Assembly: GCF_016722895.1 (NCBI RefSeq)
Contig: NZ_JAEQNA010000001.1
Location: 620,001 to 684,000, forward strand
Source of the DNA: Ramlibacter aurantiacus
GTDB taxonomy: Bacteria; Pseudomonadota; Gammaproteobacteria; Burkholderiales; Burkholderiaceae_C
DNA length: 64,000 bases
Direction: 5' to 3'
A model generated the notes under the pieces. It did no database searches, was not told where the DNA came from, and worked only from the letters and a program-made list of their open reading frames with translations. This document shows positions 7,620 through 17,265 of the stretch, one piece after another (the stretch's first letter is position 1; each line of letters begins with the position of its first letter). The position numbers were made by a program, and so were the translations under genes.

Positions 7620-8788
7620 GCCCCACCGTCGACCTCGTGCTGGCCGGAGGCGGCCTGGCCAACATCCTGCTGGCGTGGCGCCTGCGCACCCTGCGCCCGC
7701 AGCTGCGCCTGCTGGTGCTGGAGGCCGGGCCCACGCTCGGCGGCAACCACACCTGGTCCTTCCACGCGGAAGACCTCACGCCCGCGCAGCACGCCTGGAT
7801 CGAACCGCTCGTGCAGTACCGCTGGCCCGGGTACCGGGTGCGTTTCCCGGCGCGGGAGCGGCAGCTGGAAGGCGGCTACTTCAGCATCACCTCGCAGCGC
7901 CTGCACGCGCAGGCGAGCGCCGTGCTGGGCGACGCCCTTCGCCTTCGCACGCCCGTGGCGCGGGTGGAGCCCACGCGCGTGCACCTGTCCGATGGCACCG
8001 TGGTGCAGGCGGCCGCGGTCGTCGACGGGCGTGGCTTCACGCCGTCGCGCTGGCTGCGCCTGGGCTGGCAGAAGTTCGTCGGCCACGAGCTTCGGCTGGC
8101 TCGGCCGCACGGCCTCGCCATGCCGGTGCTGATGGACGCCACCGTGCCGCAGGCCGGCGGCTTGCGCTTCGTCTACACGCTGCCGCTGGACGAGCACACC
8201 GTGCTGGTCGAAGACACCGCCTACGCCGACGGGTCCGCACTCGACGTGGCCGGGCTGCGCTGCGACATCGACACCTATGTCCGCTCCCAGGGCTGGACGC
8301 CGCTGCAGGTGCTGCGCGAGGAACAAGGCGTGCTGCCCATCGTGCTGTCGGGTGACGCCGGGCAACTCTGGCAACAGGCCGCCGGGGTGCCGCGCGTGGG
8401 CCTCGCCGCCGGCCTCTTCCATCCGACCACCGGCTATGCACTGCCCGACGCGGTGCGGGTGGCGGACCTGGTGTCGGCGCTGCCCGAGTTGTCCGCCGAA
8501 CCGTTGTTCCAGGCGCTGCGCGGGCATGCGCTGGCGCAGTGGCGGCGCCAGGGATTCTTTCGCATGCTCAATCGCATGCTGTTCGAGGCCGCGGCGCCGC
8601 ACGAGCGACGGCGCGTGATGGAACGCTTCTACGGCCTGCCCGCGCCGCTCATCGCCCGCTTCTATGCGGGTCGTCCCACCGCGATGGACAAGCTGCGCGT
8701 CCTGAGCGGCAAGCCACCCGTCGCCCTGCGTCCCGCCCTCAGGGCCGCGCTCGACCAGGCCCCCCCCGCCGCAAGGAGCCTCTCTTGA
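7616..8788 (+). CDS. crtY: Lycopene beta-cyclase CrtY
   Basis: The protein is 390 aa. It opens with the flavin/NAD dinucleotide-binding segment DLVLAGGGLANILLA (5-19). The CrtY signature GGNHTWSFH follows near residue 41, then VVDGRGF near 139, FVYTLPLDEHTVLVEDTAY near 185-205, and a late GLAAGLFHPTTGYALPDAVR. It converts the psi ends of lycopene into beta rings, giving beta-carotene. The GTG start overlaps the crtX stop, which indicates translational coupling. The crtI TTG start overlaps its own stop. Length is normal for proteobacterial CrtY. Confidence 0.93.
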   Translation: MSPTVDLVLAGGGLANILLAWRLRTLRPQLRLLVLEAGPTLGGNHTWSFHAEDLTPAQHAWIEPLVQYRWPGYRVRFPARERQLEGGYFSITSQRLHAQASAVLGDALRLRTPVARVEPTRVHLSDGTVVQAAAVVDGRGFTPSRWLRLGWQKFVGHELRLARPHGLAMPVLMDATVPQAGGLRFVYTLPLDEHTVLVEDTAYADGSALDVAGLRCDIDTYVRSQGWTPLQVLREEQGVLPIVLSGDAGQLWQQAAGVPRVGLAAGLFHPTTGYALPDAVRVADLVSALPELSAEPLFQALRGHALAQWRRQGFFRMLNRMLFEAAAPHERRRVMERFYGLPAPLIARFYAGRPTAMDKLRVLSGKPPVALRPALRAALDQAPPAARSLS

Positions 8789-10275
8789 ATCGACCCATCC
8801 GCACGGCAGCCGTGATCGGCGCGGGCTTCGGCGGCCTGGCGCTCGCCATCCGCCTGCAATCCGCCGGGGTGCAGACCACCGTCTTCGAAGCGCGCGACAA
8901 GCCGGGCGGCCGCGCCTACGTCTGGCACGACCAGGGCTTCACCTTCGACGCCGGTCCCACCGTCATCACCGACCCTTCGGCCCTGGAGGAGCTGTTCGCG
9001 CTCTCGGCTCGCAAGCTCGCCGACTACATCGAGCTGCTGCCGGTCACGCCCTTCTATCGCCTGTGCTGGGAAGACGGCACCGTCTTCGACTACGCCAACG
9101 ACCAGGCCGCCCTCGACGCGCAGATCAGCTTGCTCAACCCCGCAGACGTGCAGGGCTACCGGCGCTTCCTGGCCTACTCGCGCGCGGTGTTCGAGGAGGG
9201 CTATCTCAAGCTCGGCAGCGTGCCCTTCCTCAACTTCCGCAGCATGGTGCAGGCCGGCCCGCAGCTGGCCCGGCTCGGCGCCTGGCGCAGCGTGTACGAC
9301 GTGGTTTCGCGCTACATCCAGGACGACCACCTGCGCCAGGCCTTCTCCTTCCACTCGCTGCTGGTGGGCGGCAATCCCTTCGCCACCTCGTCGATCTATG
9401 CGCTGATCCACGCGCTGGAGCGGCAATGGGGCGTGTGGTTTCCGCGGGGCGGCACCGGTGCGCTGATCGACGCCATGGTGCGGCTTCTGCAAGACCTCGG
9501 CGGCCAGCTGCGCACCTCGGCGCCGGTGGACCGGATCGAGGTGGACAACGGCCGGGCCTGCGCCGTGCGCGTGCATGGCGAGCGGCTCGCGTTCGACCAG
9601 GTCGCCTCCAACGCCGACGTGGTGCACACCTACGAGCACCTGCTGGGCCACGTGCCGCGCGGCGCGCGCGAGGCCGGGCGGCTCAAGTCCAAGCGCTTTT
9701 CCATGTCGCTGTTCGTGGTGCACTTCGGCCTGTCCCAGCCGCGGCCGCAGCTGGTGCACCACACCGTCTGCTTCGGTCCCCGCTACAAGGACCTGATCCG
9801 CGACATCTTCAAGGGCGACCGGGTGCCCGACGACTTCTCGCTGTACCTGCATGCGCCCTGCGCCACCGACCCTTCGCTGGCACCACCGGGATGCTCCACC
9901 CACTACGTGCTGGCCCCGGTGCCGCACCTGGGCCAGGCCGATGTCGACTGGTCGGTCGAGGGCCCCCGGCTGCGCGATCGAATCCTGGACTACCTGGAGC
10001 GCCGCTACATCCCCCACCTGCGGCGCGACCTGGTCACCTGCCGCATCTTCACGCCCGCGGATTTCCGCGACCAGCTCGGCGCGCACCTGGGCTCGGCCTT
10101 CTCGCTCGAGCCGGTGCTCACGCAAAGCGCATGGTTCCGGCCGCACAACCGGGACGATGCCATCCCCAACCTCTACATCGTCGGCGCCGGCACCCATCCG
10201 GGGGCGGGCGTGCCCGGCGTGGTCGGCTCGGCCAAGGCGACGGCCGGCCTCATGCTCACGGAGGCCCTGCCATGA
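8785..10275 (+). CDS. crtI: Phytoene desaturase CrtI
   Basis: The protein is 496 aa. It has the N-terminal FAD site AAVIGAGFGGLALAIRLQSAG, then GGRAYVWHDQGFTFDAGPTVITDP, and the C-terminal CrtI signature YIVGAGTHPGAGVPGVVGSA near residues 465-485. Proteobacterial CrtI normally performs four desaturations of phytoene to lycopene. The start is TTG at 8785: an AAGGAG lies six bases upstream and TTG overlaps the crtY TGA (TTGA). No ATG lies near the conserved N-terminus. The stop overlaps the crtB ATG. Confidence 0.95.
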   Translation: MNRPIRTAAVIGAGFGGLALAIRLQSAGVQTTVFEARDKPGGRAYVWHDQGFTFDAGPTVITDPSALEELFALSARKLADYIELLPVTPFYRLCWEDGTVFDYANDQAALDAQISLLNPADVQGYRRFLAYSRAVFEEGYLKLGSVPFLNFRSMVQAGPQLARLGAWRSVYDVVSRYIQDDHLRQAFSFHSLLVGGNPFATSSIYALIHALERQWGVWFPRGGTGALIDAMVRLLQDLGGQLRTSAPVDRIEVDNGRACAVRVHGERLAFDQVASNADVVHTYEHLLGHVPRGAREAGRLKSKRFSMSLFVVHFGLSQPRPQLVHHTVCFGPRYKDLIRDIFKGDRVPDDFSLYLHAPCATDPSLAPPGCSTHYVLAPVPHLGQADVDWSVEGPRLRDRILDYLERRYIPHLRRDLVTCRIFTPADFRDQLGAHLGSAFSLEPVLTQSAWFRPHNRDDAIPNLYIVGAGTHPGAGVPGVVGSAKATAGLMLTEALP

Positions 10276-11210
10276 ACACGGTCGATGCCCAGGTGCTGCA
10301 ACAGGCGTCGCAGACCATCGCCAACGGCTCGCGCAGCTTCTCGCTGGCGGCGCGCCTGATGGATGCCCACACGCGCGAGAGCACCGTGCTGCTGTATGGA
10401 TGGTGCCGCCATTGCGACGACCTCATCGACGGCCAGACCCTCGGCCACGAACAGCGCGAGGGGACGCGCGAGCACGCGGCCGAGCGGCTTGCGCAACTGC
10501 AGGCGCTCACCGCCGCTGCCTGCGCCGGGCGCCCTTCGGCAGACCCTGTCTTCCAGGGGCTGGCCGAGGTCGTTCGGCGGCACCGCATCCCCCCTGAATG
10601 GCTGATGGAGCACCTCGCCGGCTTCGGCATGGACGTGCACCCCACGCGCTACGACAGCTTGCCGGACGTGCTGCTGTACTGCTGGCGGGTGGCGGGCGTG
10701 GTCGGCGTGATGATGGCCCGCATCATGGGCGTCACGCAGCGAGAAACGCTCGACCGCGCCTGCGACCTGGGCCTGGCCTTCCAGCTGACCAACATCGCGC
10801 GCGACGTGCTGGAGGACGCGCAGATCGGCCGCGTCTACCTGCCCGCGGACTGGCTCGCGCACGAAGGCATCGGCACGCTGCCCGACCTGCTGGCCGACGG
10901 CAACCGGGAGCGCGTGGCGCGCGTGGCGGCCCGCCTGGTCGGCACCGCCGAGCCGTACTACCGGTCCGCCCGCGAAGGCATCGCCGACCTGCCCCTGCGC
11001 TGCGCCTGGTCGATCGCCACCGCGCGCAGCGTGTACCGGCGCATCGGCCACGAGGTGGTGAGCCGCGGCGCGCACGCCTGGGACCGGCGCGTCGCCACCG
11101 GCACCGCCGAGAAGCTGTGGTACCTGGCACGCAGCGCCGGCGTCGCGCTCGCCGTGCCGCACCTGCCGCGCCAGCCACGGGATGCGGCGCTGTTCCAGCG
11201 GCCGCTGTAG
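10272..11210 (+). CDS. crtB: Phytoene synthase CrtB
   Basis: The protein is 312 aa. It condenses two GGPP into phytoene, the first committed carotenoid step. The two aspartate-rich trans-isoprenyl diphosphate synthase motifs are present: CRHCDDLID at residues 45-53 and FQLTNIARDVLEDAQIGRVYLP near 172-193. The ATG overlaps the crtI stop (ATGA). It is the last gene of the rightward operon. The next gene, a catalase, begins 177 bases later and probably has its own promoter. Confidence 0.94.
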   Translation: MNTVDAQVLQQASQTIANGSRSFSLAARLMDAHTRESTVLLYGWCRHCDDLIDGQTLGHEQREGTREHAAERLAQLQALTAAACAGRPSADPVFQGLAEVVRRHRIPPEWLMEHLAGFGMDVHPTRYDSLPDVLLYCWRVAGVVGVMMARIMGVTQRETLDRACDLGLAFQLTNIARDVLEDAQIGRVYLPADWLAHEGIGTLPDLLADGNRERVARVAARLVGTAEPYYRSAREGIADLPLRCAWSIATARSVYRRIGHEVVSRGAHAWDRRVATGTAEKLWYLARSAGVALAVPHLPRQPRDAALFQRPL

Positions 11211-11387
11211 ACCGCAGCCCCGCCGAACGCCGCGGCACAAGCGCGACGCATGGCGTCCGGCTGGGGAAGCCGCCGCGCGCCGCAACAACTGGTGACGGCG
11301 CCTTGGACCCCACGTCACACGGCAGCTTCCTACACGGCACCTTCACCCGGCCCCGTACCGTGCGCCGTCCGCTCCATCGACGACGCC

Positions 11388-13820
11388 ATGCCCAAATCGA
11401 CCAAGACCCCTCCCAAGCCGCCCAGCCGAGCCGCGGCGAAATCCGCCTCCCGCAATAGCGACAGCGGGCCCAGCGCCGTTGCCGGCGCCGTGTTCGACGC
11501 GCCGTCCAAGAAGATGGCGCAGGTGCAGGAGCTTTCGGCGGCCATGCCGCACAACCCGACCAAGGCATCCGAGCACGGCTTCGGCAACGGTGTCGCGCCG
11601 CGGGCCGGCGCCACCGCCGAGCCCGCGTCGCGCCTGCCCACGGCCAGCACCCTGTCCGAGGACAACGCCAACGACAAGGCCGGCACCGTCGCCGAAGAAG
11701 GCCGCAATCCGCTGGTGGATCCGCTGGACCGCGTGCGTGTCGACTCGGCCGGCCAGGTGCTCACCACCAACCAGGGCGTGCGCATCGCCGACAACCAGAA
11801 CTCGCTGAAGTACGGCGTGCGCGGCCCGGTGCTGCTCGAGGACTTCATCCTGCGCGAGAAGCTCACGCATTTCGACCACGAGCGCATCCCCGAGCGCATC
11901 GTGCATGCGCGCGGCTCCGGCGCGCACGGCTTCTTCGAGTGCCATGAGCCGCTGACCGACATCACCAAGGCCGCGCCCTTCCAGGCCGCCGGCAAGATCA
12001 CGCCGGTGTTCGCGCGCTTTTCCACGGTCGCCGGCGAGCGCGGCTCCAAGGACACGGCACGCGACGTGCGCGGCTTCGCCGTGAAGTTCTATACCGACGA
12101 GGGCAACTGGGACCTGGTGGGCAACAACATGCCGGTCTTCTTCATCCAGGACGCGATGAAGTTTCCCGACCTCGTGCACGCCGTGAAGCCCGAGCCGCAC
12201 CACCAGATGCCGCAGGCGGCCAGCGCGCACGACACCTTCTGGGACTTCGTCTCGCTGATGCCCGAGTCCACGCACATGCTGATGTGGCAGATGAGCGACC
12301 GCGCCATCCCGCGCAGCTACGCGACCATGCAGGGCTTCGGCGTGCACACCTTCCGCCTGGTCAATGCGCAGGGCGAGTCGGTCTTCGTCAAGTTCCACTG
12401 GAACCCGGTCGCGGGCACCCATTCGCTGGTCTGGGACGAAGCCGTGAAGATCTCCGGTGCCGACCCCGACTACCACCGCCGCGACCTGTGGGAACGCATC
12501 GAGGCCGGTGCCTACCCCGAGTACGAACTGGCGCTGCAGGTCTTCACCGAGGAGCAGGCCGAGCAGTTCAGCTTCGACATCCTCGACGCCACCAAGATCG
12601 TCCCCGAGGAACTGGTGCCGCTGCGCACCGTCGGGCGCATGGTCCTCAATCGCAACCCCGACAACTTCTTCGCCGAGACCGAACAGGTGGCGTTCTGCAC
12701 GGCGCACGTGGTGCCCGGCATCGACTTCAGCAACGACCCGCTGCTGGCCGGGCGCATCCACTCGTACGTGGACACGCAGATCACGCGCCTGGGCGGCCCC
12801 AACTTCCACGAGATCCCGATCAACGCGCCCATCGCCCCGGTACACAACAACCAGCGCGACGGGCTCCATCGGCAGGCCATCCCGCGCGGGCGCGTGTCGT
12901 ACGAGCCGAACTCGCTGGCGGGCGGCTGCCCGTTCCAGGCCGGCGCCATGCAGCAGGGCTTCGTGTCGGTGCCCGCGCGCATCCGCGCGGAGGAAGAACA
13001 GGGCAAGGTCCGGGCCAAGCCGGAGAAGTTCGCCGACCACTACACGCAGGCCAGGCTGTTCTTCGACAGCCAGACGCCGGTGGAGCAGGACCACATCGCC
13101 AACGCGTTCCGCTTCGAGCTGTCCAAGGTCACGGTGCCGGCGGTGCGCGAGCGCATGGTGGCCGGCCTGTGCCACGTGTCCGAGTGGCTGGCCAGGAAGG
13201 TGGCGACCGGCCTGGGCATCGATCCGCTGCCAGAGCCGCTTCCCCTGGCCATGCCCGACCCGGCCAAGCCCGAAGTGGAGCGCTCGCCAGCGCTGTCGCT
13301 GCTGGCCCGCCCGGGTGACGGTTCGCTCAAAGGCCGCAAGGTGGCGCTGCTCGTGGCCCCCGGCGTGCATGGCGAATCGCTCACCGCCGTGCAGGAGGCC
13401 CTGGTGGCCGAAGGCGCGGTCGCGCGGCTGGTGGGCACCCGGATCGGCCGCATGCCCACCGTGGACGGCAACTCGCTCGACGCCGACGCGTCACTGGAAA
13501 ACGAACCCGGCTTTTTGTTCGACGCGCTGGTGCTGCCGGACGGCGACGAGGGCGTGGCCGCCCTCGCCCAGGACGGCCACACCATGGAGTTCATCAAGGA
13601 CCAGTTCCGCCACTGCAAGCCCATCCTGGCGATCGGCTCCTCGCACCGGCTGATGGCGATGGCCGGGCTGCCGATGGTGCTGGACAAGAGCTACGAGCAA
13701 GGTGGCACCGGCCTGGTGTTCACCGACAGTGGCAGCGCCCGCGGCGCTGCCGCAACCTTCATCGACGCCATGCGCAAGCACCGGCACTTCGGCCGCGAGA
13801 TGGACCCGCCGCTGATGTGA
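11388..13820 (+). CDS. katE: Large-subunit monofunctional heme catalase (HPII/KatE type)
   Basis: This 810-aa protein converts hydrogen peroxide to water and oxygen. Residues 1-110 are a low-complexity N-terminal extension. The catalase core follows, with [18 protein letters not shown] (distal His), [16 protein letters not shown] (distal Asn) and [19 protein letters not shown] (proximal Tyr heme ligand with its Arg). After about residue 650 comes the DJ-1/class-I amidotransferase-like domain found in HPII-type large catalases ([17 protein letters not shown] to the end). The ATG at 11388 begins [10 protein letters not shown]. The upstream part of the frame is non-family. It lies just downstream of the carotenoid genes and before a hemerythrin gene, giving an antioxidant neighbourhood. 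Confidence 0.93.
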   Translation: MPKSTKTPPKPPSRAAAKSASRNSDSGPSAVAGAVFDAPSKKMAQVQELSAAMPHNPTKASEHGFGNGVAPRAGATAEPASRLPTASTLSEDNANDKAGTVAEEGRNPLVDPLDRVRVDSAGQVLTTNQGVRIADNQNSLKYGVRGPVLLEDFILREKLTHFDHERIPERIVHARGSGAHGFFECHEPLTDITKAAPFQAAGKITPVFARFSTVAGERGSKDTARDVRGFAVKFYTDEGNWDLVGNNMPVFFIQDAMKFPDLVHAVKPEPHHQMPQAASAHDTFWDFVSLMPESTHMLMWQMSDRAIPRSYATMQGFGVHTFRLVNAQGESVFVKFHWNPVAGTHSLVWDEAVKISGADPDYHRRDLWERIEAGAYPEYELALQVFTEEQAEQFSFDILDATKIVPEELVPLRTVGRMVLNRNPDNFFAETEQVAFCTAHVVPGIDFSNDPLLAGRIHSYVDTQITRLGGPNFHEIPINAPIAPVHNNQRDGLHRQAIPRGRVSYEPNSLAGGCPFQAGAMQQGFVSVPARIRAEEEQGKVRAKPEKFADHYTQARLFFDSQTPVEQDHIANAFRFELSKVTVPAVRERMVAGLCHVSEWLARKVATGLGIDPLPEPLPLAMPDPAKPEVERSPALSLLARPGDGSLKGRKVALLVAPGVHGESLTAVQEALVAEGAVARLVGTRIGRMPTVDGNSLDADASLENEPGFLFDALVLPDGDEGVAALAQDGHTMEFIKDQFRHCKPILAIGSSHRLMAMAGLPMVLDKSYEQGGTGLVFTDSGSARGAAATFIDAMRKHRHFGREMDPPLM

Positions 13821-13846
13821 GCCCCGGCGGACCACCAGGAGAACCC

Positions 13847-14338
13847 ATGCCCCAACTTGCCCAGAAAGACGCGTGCGAGCTGCTCGACGCGGACCACCTC
13901 GCCGTGAAGCACCTGTTCGTGGAGTACGCGCGCCTTGCGAAAGCGATGCCTGCGGAATCCACTGCCGACCGAGAGGCGCTGGCCCGCAAGATCTGCGATG
14001 AACTCACGGTGCACACGCAGATCGAGGAAGACATCTTCTACCCCGCGCTGCGCCAGGCCGCGCCGGATGCCGGCGACGTGATCGACGAAGGCATCGAGGA
14101 ACACCACGAAGCCAAGGTCCTGATCTCGCAGATCCGCGAGCTGGGCACGGCCGGCGCCGAAATGGACAAGCTCGTGGCCGAACTCGCGCGAGCGGTCGAA
14201 CACCACGTCAAGGAAGAACGCGACGAGCTGTTTCCCAAGGCCAAGGCCGCGCCCGGCATGGACCTGATGTCGCTCGGCGAGCAGCTGCGCGACCGGCAGC
14301 GGGAACTGGAAGCTGCCGCGTCTTCCACGGACGCCTGA
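13847..14338 (+). CDS. Hemerythrin domain-containing protein
   Basis: This 163-aa all-helical protein has the HHE cation-binding pattern: LLDADHLAVKHLF (His 18 and His 23), then CDELTVHTQIEEDIFYP with His and Glu, EEHHEAK, and VEHHVKEERDELFP in the last helix. Such proteins bind a di-iron centre and take part in oxygen, nitric oxide or iron-stress responses. An AGGAGA lies six bases before the ATG. It starts 26 bases after katE and is followed 22 bases later by a small helical protein, so the three are probably one operon. Confidence 0.88.
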   Translation: MPQLAQKDACELLDADHLAVKHLFVEYARLAKAMPAESTADREALARKICDELTVHTQIEEDIFYPALRQAAPDAGDVIDEGIEEHHEAKVLISQIRELGTAGAEMDKLVAELARAVEHHVKEERDELFPKAKAAPGMDLMSLGEQLRDRQRELEAAASSTDA

Positions 14339-14360
14339 TCACCGCACGAAAGGAATGAAC

Positions 14361-14609
14361 GTGAAGCACAAGTCCTCCGATACGCACCCGCTCAGCGACC
14401 TGGCTTATGACTGGATCACGCTGATGCAAAACAAGGCCCAGGCCCTGGTCGCCTATGACCAGTACATCAAGGATGCCGAGGCGGCGAACTCGCCCGAGTG
14501 CGCGGCGTTCTTCCGCAAGGTGCACGACGCCGACAAAGCGCAGCTGGAAGAGGCCAAGCAGCACCTGGTGGCCGTGCTGCAAGGGAAGATGGGTTCTTCC
14601 AGCAAGTAG
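14361..14609 (+). CDS. Small helical protein of unknown function in the catalase-hemerythrin operon
   Basis: This 82-residue protein appears as one long helix-turn-helix unit: HPLSDLAYDWITLMQNKAQALVAY, then two more amphipathic segments ending in LVAVLQGK. I start it at the GTG at 14361 because an AAAGGA lies six bases before it. The ATG at 14355 is only one base from that site. The conserved SDLAYDW..LMQNKAQAL region looks like a short ferritin-like or stress-induced helical domain, but no metal ligands are obvious. Function unknown. Confidence 0.68.
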   Translation: MKHKSSDTHPLSDLAYDWITLMQNKAQALVAYDQYIKDAEAANSPECAAFFRKVHDADKAQLEEAKQHLVAVLQGKMGSSSK

Positions 14610-14635
14610 GTGGTGCGGGGCGTGCGGCAAGTGAT

Positions 14636-14660
14636 GGCGCCCTAGAATGCGCCCCTTTTT
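14636..14660 (+). promoter_or_regulatory. Short hairpin with T-run that also contains a TAGAAT -10-like box
   Basis: GGCGC (14636-14640) and GCGCC (14649-14653) form a 5-base stem, followed after two C by five T (14656-14660). This could end transcription of the catalase-hemerythrin operon. The loop holds TAGAAT (14643-14648), a good -10 hexamer located 40 bases before the GTG of the Hsp70-like gene. It may be either or both. Confidence 0.35.
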
Positions 14661-14687
14661 CCAGGTGGCGCCCCGCCCCTCCTCCAC

Positions 14688-15995
14688 GTGACCCACCCAC
14701 TCGACGCCCGCCCCGCTGCGGAGCGTTTGCAAACTCGAGCTTGCGGCCGGCCCTTGCTCGGCATCGACTTCGGCACCTCCAATTCCGCGGTGGCCTTGCT
14801 CGGTGGCGATGGCGCGGCGCGCCTGCTGCCCATGGAGGGAGAGGCCGCCGTCCTGCCGACGGCGGTGTTCTTCAATGCCGAGGACCGCAGCGTGCACATC
14901 GGCCGCGACGCCGTGGCCCTCTACCTCGCCGGCGTCGAGGGGCGCCTGATGCGTTCGCTCAAGAGCCTGCTGGGTAGCTCGCTCATCGACGAGCACACCG
15001 CGGTCGGCACGGGCACGCTGCGGTATCTCGACATCCTCACGCTCTTTCTTCGCGAGCTGCTCGCCCGCTCCCGGCCACGGATCGGCGATGCAGACCCGTT
15101 GCTGGTGCTCGGCCGCCCCGTCCACTTCGTCGACGCCGACCCGGCGCGGGACCGGCAGGCGCAGGACGCGCTCGAGCAGGCGGCGCGCGCCGCGGGTTTC
15201 GGCGACATCGCCTTCGAACTCGAACCCGTGGCCGCGGCCTTCGACTACGAGCGGCGGCTGACCCGGGAGGCCATCGCGCTCGTGGTGGACGTGGGCGGCG
15301 GCACCTCGGATTTCTCCGTCCTCCGGCTGGGCCCGAAGGGCGCGATGCGCCCCGACCGCAGCGCGGACGTGCTGGCCACCGCCGGCGTGCATCTGGGCGG
15401 CACGGACTTCGACCGGCGGCTGAACCTGGCCCGCGTCATGCCGCTGCTCGGCCTGGGGCACCGCGGCCCGCAAGGCCGCGAGGTGCCGAATCCGGTCTTC
15501 CACGACCTGGCGACCTGGCACCTGATCAACTTCCTCCATGCGCCCTCGGGCCTGTCGCGCGCGCAGGCGCTGCGCTCGGCATACACGGACCCGAGCCTGC
15601 ACGACCGGCTCATGACGGTGCTGCGGCAACGGCTGGGGCACCGGCTGGCCACCGAGGTGGAGCAGGCCAAGATCGCCTGCTCGGTTCACGAGGCCACGGC
15701 GCTGATGCGGCTGGACGACGTCGAAGCAGGCCTGCAAGCCGAGCTGGCGCCCGCGCAGATGCATGCGCAGCTCGACGCCCTGCTGGCCCAGGTGACGGGG
15801 TGTGCGCAGGAGTGCCTGCGGCGCGCCGGCGCGCCGGCCCTGGACGCCATCTACCTCACCGGAGGCTCGTCGGCCCTGCGCCCCCTGCAGGAGCAGCTCG
15901 CCGCCCGATTCCCAGGCGTCGCGCTGGTGGCCGGCGACCTGTTCGGTGGCGTCGCGGCGGGGCTCGCCTACTCGGCGGGGCAGCGGTACGCGTGA
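14688..15995 (+). CDS. Hsp70-like ATPase, YegD family (no substrate-binding domain)
   Basis: This 435-aa protein has an actin-like ATPase fold only. Phosphate-1 loop LGIDFGTSNSAVALL is near residues 24-38, VVDVGGGTSDFSVLRLG near 202-218 is phosphate-2, and YLTGGSSALRPLQEQL near 389-404 is the adenosine site. It ends with GDLFGGVAAGLAYSAG, so the C-terminal peptide-binding half of DnaK is absent, as in E. coli YegD. The start is the GTG at 14688, the only reasonable start before the ATPase core. The role of this branch is unknown, and it has no chaperone partner nearby. Confidence 0.86.
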   Translation: MTHPLDARPAAERLQTRACGRPLLGIDFGTSNSAVALLGGDGAARLLPMEGEAAVLPTAVFFNAEDRSVHIGRDAVALYLAGVEGRLMRSLKSLLGSSLIDEHTAVGTGTLRYLDILTLFLRELLARSRPRIGDADPLLVLGRPVHFVDADPARDRQAQDALEQAARAAGFGDIAFELEPVAAAFDYERRLTREAIALVVDVGGGTSDFSVLRLGPKGAMRPDRSADVLATAGVHLGGTDFDRRLNLARVMPLLGLGHRGPQGREVPNPVFHDLATWHLINFLHAPSGLSRAQALRSAYTDPSLHDRLMTVLRQRLGHRLATEVEQAKIACSVHEATALMRLDDVEAGLQAELAPAQMHAQLDALLAQVTGCAQECLRRAGAPALDAIYLTGGSSALRPLQEQLAARFPGVALVAGDLFGGVAAGLAYSAGQRYA

Positions 15996-16026
15996 CGCTG
16001 GTCCTTGCCGGGGCTCGGACCGGGAC

Positions 16027-17265
16027 TCAGTTCGGAACGACCCGCCAGATTTCTCCGTCGTCGTTGGCGGTGTAGAGGTATCCATCGGGGCCCTGCACCA
16101 GGGCCCGGGTGCGGGTCGACGGCAGATCGACCGTCGCATCGTCGATCGCCATGCCGCGCGGATCGAGGGTGAGCACCACGATCCGCTGACCGCGCATCAG
16201 GCTCACCAGCATGCGGCCGTTCCAGCCCTTCCACGGATCGCCGCTCAGGAACTGCGCCGCACTCATTCCACGCCCGCTGCCGTTATTGACCCAGCTCGGG
16301 GGCATCGCCTGGGGAAAGCGCTGGGTGTCGGTCATCGGCATGGTGGTGGGACTGCCCGCGTAGCCGCAGTAGTCGTCGGGGCAACGCAGTCCCGGCCGCT
16401 TCTGCGGATCCCATCCCGCGTTTCCACCGGCGACCAGCGCGGTGACTTCGTCGCTGTGGTTCGGGCCGTGCTCGGCGGTGAACGGCTGGCCCGCGTTGGG
16501 CTGGCCCGCCGGCCTGAAGGTGATGCCCTGCACGTTGCGGTGGCCATAGGTGAAGATGCGCGGATCGCCCCCGGCCGGCGTGCTGTTGCCCGGGGCGGCC
16601 TTGCCGTCGCGGTCCACGCGCAGCACCTTGCCTCCGAGTCGCTTGAGGTCCTGCGGCAGCGTGGCGTTGTGGTTGTCGCCGCTCGCGACGTACAGGAACC
16701 CATCCGGCCCGAAGCGGATTCGGCCTCCGCTGTGGGCGCCCGCCGCTCCGACCGCATTGGCTTCCTGCTTGTAGGCGATGTCGTCGATGATGTCGGTGCG
16801 TTGGTCCACGCCCGTGGCGTCGGCGTTGAGTGCCAGGCGAACGACCCGGTTGGTGGCCGGCGTGCGCATGCGCGAAGCCATGAACACATAGATGTAGCGC
16901 GTGCCCTTGGCGAAGTCCGGGTCCACCGCGACGCCGTGCACGCCGCTCTGCCCCTGGCAAAACAGATCCGGCGCGACGAGGGCCGAACCGCTGGTGCCGA
17001 ACAGCCGCACCGTCTTGCCATCGGGAAGGCGTGCCGACAGGCCGCGGCACTTTTCGGTGAACAGCATCACCCCATCGGGCGTGAAGGCGATGTCCCACGG
17101 CTCCTGCAAACCCGACATGACGACCGTGCGGTTCAGCTTGGGCGTCTCGGCCGATGGGGCGGCCGCCGACGCCGGCAGTACGGTGGCGGCAAGCCCGACA
17201 AGGGCGCTGGCCAGGACACCGGACGGGGTACGCAGGGGAAAGCTGGACATGAGGTCTTGATCCAT
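16027..17265 (-). CDS. Exported PQQ-dependent sugar (aldose) dehydrogenase family protein
   Basis: The protein is 412 aa. It has an N-terminal signal peptide (LASALVGLAATVLPASAAAP, cleavage expected near residue 37) and a six-bladed propeller of the soluble glucose/sorbosone dehydrogenase family. Visible family segments are LQEPWDIAFTPDG, GVHGVAVDPDF, GAHSGGRIRFGPDGFLYVASGDNH and YGHRNVQGITF. Enzymes of this family oxidise aldoses with PQQ in the periplasm. I start at the ATG at 17265, before MDQDLMSSF; an ATG at 17250 is an alternative. The same frame is open far upstream, but that part lies over the transporter gene and is not coding. Confidence 0.86.
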   Translation of the reverse strand: MDQDLMSSFPLRTPSGVLASALVGLAATVLPASAAAPSAETPKLNRTVVMSGLQEPWDIAFTPDGVMLFTEKCRGLSARLPDGKTVRLFGTSGSALVAPDLFCQGQSGVHGVAVDPDFAKGTRYIYVFMASRMRTPATNRVVRLALNADATGVDQRTDIIDDIAYKQEANAVGAAGAHSGGRIRFGPDGFLYVASGDNHNATLPQDLKRLGGKVLRVDRDGKAAPGNSTPAGGDPRIFTYGHRNVQGITFRPAGQPNAGQPFTAEHGPNHSDEVTALVAGGNAGWDPQKRPGLRCPDDYCGYAGSPTTMPMTDTQRFPQAMPPSWVNNGSGRGMSAAQFLSGDPWKGWNGRMLVSLMRGQRIVVLTLDPRGMAIDDATVDLPSTRTRALVQGPDGYLYTANDDGEIWRVVPN

